Shown piece after piece: positions 60,336 through 64,000 of a DNA stretch of 64,000 nt. The stretch spans positions 248,001 through 312,000 of the forward strand of contig NZ_JARGNA010000006.1 in the NCBI RefSeq assembly GCF_030167905.1. Reading direction: 5' to 3'. A program made the position numbers and the translations under genes. Each line of letters opens with the position of its first letter. The stretch's first letter is position 1. This DNA is from Flavobacterium terrisoli (lineage in GTDB: Bacteria; Bacteroidota; Bacteroidia; Flavobacteriales; Flavobacteriaceae). The notes below the pieces were generated by a model, which was not told where the DNA came from, ran no database searches, and saw nothing but the letters and a program-made list of their open reading frames with translations.

Positions 60336-61121
60336 ATGAAATTAGACTTATTAAAAAGACAGTGGATAGACATCGTTTTTGAGGGACGTAATAAAGCTTA
60401 TGGAGCTTATGAATTGCGTAAAGAAAACCCGAAAACTACTTTGCGTTCGCTAATCATAGGCGCATTTATATTCGGTTTGGCAGTAAGTGCACCACTTATC
60501 ATAAGCTTAATACCGGATAGATCTGATGACGCTTCTCTAGATCAAAAAATTGTAACCATTAAGTTGCCGCCGAAAGAAGAGCAACCTAAAGATCTTCCAC
60601 CACCTCCACCACCTCCACCAAAACAGGATCAGGTGAAGTTTGTGAAACCTGAAGTAGCGAAGACAGATGAAATTGTTGAAGAGCCGCCAAAAGTAGAAGA
60701 ACTTAAAGACCAAAAATTAGGAAAAGAAAATATTGAAGGCGATGAGAATGCTCCATTAACAGTTGAACCTGTTGGAACAGGACCAAGTGTAGTAGAAGAA
60801 GACAACAACATCTACAACACTGCCGGTATCGAGGTAAAACCTGATTTTCCTGGTGGATTAGAGAAATTCTACAAATTCATTGGTAAAAACTTCCAGGTTC
60901 CTGAAGAGGAAGGATTGAAAGGGAAAATATTTGTGACTTTCGTAGTAGAAAAAGATGGTTCATTAACAGATATCAAAGTAATCAGAGATATTGGTTATGG
61001 AACAGGAAAAGAAGCTATCAGAGTTTTAAAATCTTGTCCGAAATGGAATCCTGGTGAGCAAAATGGGAAAAAAGTGAGAGTATTGTACTCATTGCCGATT
61101 TCTATCCAAGCACCGGAATAA
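60336..61121 (+). CDS. tonB: energy transducer TonB
   Basis: 261 residues. The N-terminal cytoplasmic part carries the Bacteroidota-type FEGRNKAYGAYELRKENP, then a membrane helix (about 43-63), a spacer with eight prolines in a row (PPPPPPPP) and Glu/Lys-rich sequence, and a C-terminal TonB domain (about 165-261; GKIFVTFVVEKDGSLTDIKV, SCPKWNPGEQNGKKVRVLYS). It transfers proton-motive energy to outer-membrane receptors. The next gene begins directly after the stop. Confidence 0.95.
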   Translation: MKLDLLKRQWIDIVFEGRNKAYGAYELRKENPKTTLRSLIIGAFIFGLAVSAPLIISLIPDRSDDASLDQKIVTIKLPPKEEQPKDLPPPPPPPPKQDQVKFVKPEVAKTDEIVEEPPKVEELKDQKLGKENIEGDENAPLTVEPVGTGPSVVEEDNNIYNTAGIEVKPDFPGGLEKFYKFIGKNFQVPEEEGLKGKIFVTFVVEKDGSLTDIKVIRDIGYGTGKEAIRVLKSCPKWNPGEQNGKKVRVLYSLPISIQAPE

Positions 61122-61364
61122 ATGATTTCAAAAATCATAGAAAATTTTAAGAAGAAATCGCTAAAAGAGCGATTTCTTCTCGTTATTAGCTTATTGAATT
61201 TTATAGCTTTTTGTGCTTTGGGCGCCATGTTGCTGTTCTGGGACAAATTAAAATTGGATTTACCCAATAACCTTCAAATAATCGTAGGCTGCCTTATAAT
61301 ATTATTTGCTTTTTTGCGTTTTATAACTCAAGTAAAGCGTTTGAATAATTTAGATGATGAATAA
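61122..61364 (+). CDS. small two-helix membrane protein of the ton operon
   Basis: 80 residues: a basic N-terminus (FKKKSLKERF), two hydrophobic segments (about 17-38 and 46-64) and a charged end. No recognised family. It starts at the base after the tonB stop and overlaps the PstS-like gene by 11 bases, so it is a firm part of the operon. Confidence 0.8.
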   Translation: MISKIIENFKKKSLKERFLLVISLLNFIAFCALGAMLLFWDKLKLDLPNNLQIIVGCLIILFAFLRFITQVKRLNNLDDE

Positions 61365-62259
61365 AATAACAAAAACAATTACCGGTTTTCTTTTACTGAC
61401 ATTGCTTTTTGTGTTTTCTTGCCAAGAGAAATCCGAAAACAAACAGGATACTATAATCGAAGGAAAGGCCACTATTTATGTTGATGAATCCATCTTACCA
61501 ATCGTAGAAGATGAACAAGCGGTATTTGAAACGCAATACGAAGCCAAATTGCATTTGGTGGCCCAATCAGAAAAAGAAGTTTTGAATTCCATGCTCAATG
61601 ATACGGCAAAAATTGCGATACTTGCAAGAACGCTCACCGCTCAGGAACTTAAAGTTTTTGAAGGAAAAAAAATCACTCCCAGAATCACTCCTTTTGCTAC
61701 CGATGCGATCGCTTTTATCAGATCCAAAAAAGCCAATGATACTTTAGTTGCCTTGCAGGATGTAATCGATTTTATGAAAGGCAAACCGATTCCAACCATC
61801 AAAGGGTTTGTATTTGACAATGCCAATTCAAGTACTGTAAGGTATATTTCTGAAAAGTTTGGTGTTGATGTAGTCAGCAGAAAGGATTTCTATTCTATGA
61901 AAACCAATGAGGAAGTCATAAAGTATGTGGCAGAAAACAATGGCATGTTCGGTGTCATAGGGATGAACTGGATTTTTCAACCTTCATTAGAACTTCAGAA
62001 AGACGTTGACCAAGTCAGTGTTTTAGGGGTAAAAGGGATTGGTTCAAATGAATATGTATTCCCAACACAGGACGACTTAGCCCAAGGAAAATATCCTTTG
62101 GCACGTCATTTGTATATCGTCAACTGTCAAGGGTATTCTGGTTTAGGAATGGGATTCGGTTCCTTCCTTACAGGTGAACGAGGACAACGCATCATTTTAA
62201 AATCAGGATTAGTTCCCGAGCGTGTCCCAACCAGAAAAATCGTGATAAGAAATAAATAA
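61354..62259 (+). CDS. PstS-like phosphate-binding-type lipoprotein
   Basis: 301 residues. Lipobox at FSC (Cys23), then a periplasmic binding protein fold of the PstS type: GKATIYVDESILPIVEDE, ATDAIAFIRSKKAND, DNANSSTVRYISEKF, and GERGQRIILKSGLVP near the end. No ABC permease or ATPase genes are nearby, so it is not a normal Pst transport component; homologues in this operon position are common in Bacteroidota. Starts with ATG-ATG (61354 or 61357). Confidence 0.87.
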   Translation: MMNKITKTITGFLLLTLLFVFSCQEKSENKQDTIIEGKATIYVDESILPIVEDEQAVFETQYEAKLHLVAQSEKEVLNSMLNDTAKIAILARTLTAQELKVFEGKKITPRITPFATDAIAFIRSKKANDTLVALQDVIDFMKGKPIPTIKGFVFDNANSSTVRYISEKFGVDVVSRKDFYSMKTNEEVIKYVAENNGMFGVIGMNWIFQPSLELQKDVDQVSVLGVKGIGSNEYVFPTQDDLAQGKYPLARHLYIVNCQGYSGLGMGFGSFLTGERGQRIILKSGLVPERVPTRKIVIRNK

Positions 62260-62286
62260 CTAAAGATAAAAATTAAAAATTGCAAG

Positions 62287-63948
62287 ATGAACAAGTTTAA
62301 AATATTCAGCTTAGCGTTAGTAGCAACAACCATTGCGAAAGCACAGGATTTAGAGCCAGCGAAGAAAGCTATTGATGCTGAACAATTTGAAAAAGCCAAA
62401 TCGTTGTTGAAATCTGTTATACAAACAAAACCGTCTAATGGGAAAGCTGCTTTTCTTTTGGGTAATATTTACTTAAAACAAAACATAGCCGACTCGGCTT
62501 CAATCTATTTCCAAAAAGGATTAGCCGCCAGTGATGGTGCAAGATTGAATAATATCGGATTGGCCCAATTGGATTTAGATGCCAATAATAAAGCGGCTGC
62601 ACAAGCCAAGTTTGATATGGTTATCAAAGAATTGAAAAAGAAAGATACCGAAGAGTACGTTTATATTGCCAGAGCTTATATGAATGCAGACAAACCTGAT
62701 TATGCAAGTGCCATAACAGTTTTGACTAAAGCTGCAGCAGCAAATCCTGCAGATGCTCAAGTACAATTGGCATTAGGTGATGCTTATTATGGTGAGAAAA
62801 AACAAAACGAAGCGTATGTAGCTTACAGAAATGCATACCAGGCTGACAGTTCTTTAATCAGAGCTAAAATGCAATTGGGTGTTTTGCTGAAAGGTGCCAA
62901 AGCTTATACTGAAGCGGTAAAAGCTTACAACGAAGTAATCGCAATCAATCCAAATTATGGTCCGGTGTACAGAGAGTTGGCAGAAACCCATTATTTATGG
63001 GGAAATAATGTACCATCAACTTACACGGATAACATTCAGAAGGCATTAGGTTTTTATGAAAAATACATGAGTCTGACGGATTATTCAATCAACTCCCGTA
63101 TGCGTCACGCCGACTTTTTAATTTTGGCTAAAGATTACAAAGCTTTAGAAGCAGAGGCGACTCAAATGAAAGCATTGGATGGTGTAAACCCTAGAATCCT
63201 TCGTTACCTTGGCTATTCTGCCTACGAAAATGGAAATGCAGATGCGGCTTTGGATGCCTTGCAAAAGTATACATCTAATCCGGCGAACAAAATTATTCCA
63301 CGTGATTATTTGTATTTAGGTCAGGCCAAAATCAAAAAAGGAACTGCTGCAGATGGTAAATCTGTTGACCCAACTTTATTGGCTTCTGCAATGGAAGACA
63401 TCAAGAAAGCAGTGACAATGGAACCGTTAGCCGCTAATGAATTGAATGAGTTAGGTAAAAAACTATACGACCAAAAATTGTTTGCTGCTGCAGCTGCTGT
63501 TTTTGAAGTGGCAGTGACCAACCCAACATCTAAGAATTATTTATTGGATAATTTTTACTTAGGGAATGCATTATACTATGACAACACCAGAAAAGATGTG
63601 GTTAAAGTTGATCCTGTAGCTTTGCAAAAAGCGGATGTAGCATTTGGAAACGTAATCACGGCTTCTCCAACAACTCAGGATGCCTACTTGTTCAGAGCAA
63701 GAACCAATAAATTGTTGGAAAGCGATCAGGTAATGGCAGATAATTATCAATTGTATATTGATACGGTAACCGCAAAAGGTGAAGCTGAAATTACTAAAAA
63801 CAAAGCAAAATTCATTGAAGCTTATAACAATATGGCTTCACATTATGCCAACACAGATAAAGCAAAAGCAAAAGAATTATTGGCTAAAACTTTAGCACTT
63901 GACCCTGAAAATGCTTACGCATTAGAGGCAATGAAATTGTTGAAATAA
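62287..63948 (+). CDS. exported tetratricopeptide repeat protein
   Basis: 553 residues with a short signal peptide (ending near AKAQ). The rest is alpha-solenoid: repeated 34-residue TPR-like units (for example KAAFLLGNIYLKQNIADSAS, AQVQLALGDAYYGEKKQNEA, YGPVYRELAETHYLWGN and AKAKELLAKTLALDPENAYA). Probably a periplasmic scaffold acting with the TonB system; that role is inference from the operon. Last gene of the operon. Confidence 0.88.
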   Translation: MNKFKIFSLALVATTIAKAQDLEPAKKAIDAEQFEKAKSLLKSVIQTKPSNGKAAFLLGNIYLKQNIADSASIYFQKGLAASDGARLNNIGLAQLDLDANNKAAAQAKFDMVIKELKKKDTEEYVYIARAYMNADKPDYASAITVLTKAAAANPADAQVQLALGDAYYGEKKQNEAYVAYRNAYQADSSLIRAKMQLGVLLKGAKAYTEAVKAYNEVIAINPNYGPVYRELAETHYLWGNNVPSTYTDNIQKALGFYEKYMSLTDYSINSRMRHADFLILAKDYKALEAEATQMKALDGVNPRILRYLGYSAYENGNADAALDALQKYTSNPANKIIPRDYLYLGQAKIKKGTAADGKSVDPTLLASAMEDIKKAVTMEPLAANELNELGKKLYDQKLFAAAAAVFEVAVTNPTSKNYLLDNFYLGNALYYDNTRKDVVKVDPVALQKADVAFGNVITASPTTQDAYLFRARTNKLLESDQVMADNYQLYIDTVTAKGEAEITKNKAKFIEAYNNMASHYANTDKAKAKELLAKTLALDPENAYALEAMKLLK

Positions 63949-63966
63949 GAACGACACTATAATTTC

Positions 63967-63999
63967 AAAACCGTCCTGATTTTCAGGACGGTTTTTTTA
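63967..63999 (+). terminator. terminator of the exb-ton operon
   Basis: AAAACCGTCCTGA / TCAGGACGGTTTT stem with loop TTT followed by T run, at the window end. Confidence 0.92.
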
Positions 64000-64000
64000 T

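Noticed and set aside
1..64000. tRNA, rRNA, CRISPR arrays, integrase or transposase genes
   Set aside because: I looked through the intergenic regions and the frames and saw none; only short repeats are present.

Overview
The window looks like a chromosomal segment of a Flavobacterium-like member of the Flavobacteriaceae. Evidence: AT-rich DNA, start sites without Shine-Dalgarno sequences but with A-rich upstream stretches, several TTG-N18-24-TAnnTTTG promoters (the Bacteroidota form), a GldA-type gliding ABC ATPase, a secreted peptidase with a C-terminal type IX secretion (T9SS) sorting domain, GLPGLI and DUF3857 proteins, and a TonB protein with the NKAYGAYELR-type N-terminus of this phylum. 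I saw no rRNA, tRNA, CRISPR array, prophage or transposase gene.

Layout. (1) 0.3-6.8 kb: exported glycan-degrading operon (GH20 hexosaminidase, glycosylasparaginase, CutC, GH2 beta-mannosidase) that fits dismantling of the N-glycan core. (2) 6.8-12.5 kb: lipoprotein, deoxynucleoside kinase pair, GLPGLI protein plus outer-membrane receptor, then a repeat-rich non-coding block. (3) 13-28.4 kb: a methionine/SAM block: metK (minus strand), two gamma-family PLP enzymes, a CpcT/CpeT-like gene, metY, metX, homoserine dehydrogenase, a sterol-desaturase-family gene, a split metH and metF. (4) 28.4-31.6 kb: PagL-like lipid A deacylase, head-GIN lipoprotein, gldA. (5) 31.7-36.5 kb: pheA, aminotransferase, DAHP synthase-chorismate mutase, rsgA, dtd. 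(6) 36.5-44 kb: three DUF3857/transglutaminase-like paralogues, mazG-like, aroA. (7) 44-57.8 kb: queA, kynU, secreted metallopeptidase, ureohydrolase, GNAT-YjbR fusion, penicillin acylase family, kmo, cupin, NTF2-like lipoprotein, DUF486, HerA-like ATPase. (8) 58.2-64 kb: exbB-exbD-exbD-tonB-small membrane protein-PstS-like lipoprotein-TPR operon.

The most interesting content is regulatory and is not visible as ordinary genes. Three short Met-rich (and in two cases Cys-rich) leader ORFs, each followed by a strong intrinsic terminator and each carrying near its end a segment complementary to the terminator's 5' arm, precede the gamma-family PLP genes, the CpcT-like gene and metY. This is the architecture of ribosome-mediated transcription attenuation tuned to methionine (and possibly cysteine) supply. 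In the same block a SAM-I (S-box) riboswitch precedes metH/metF and a structured, unidentified leader precedes metK, so the pathway appears to be read both as charged Met-tRNA and as SAM. A Phe/Tyr-rich leader with a GAAA-loop terminator precedes pheA in the same style. In addition, three families of short intergenic repeats recur in the window; in all three the flanks are conserved while the sequence of a central hairpin changes and the pairing is kept.
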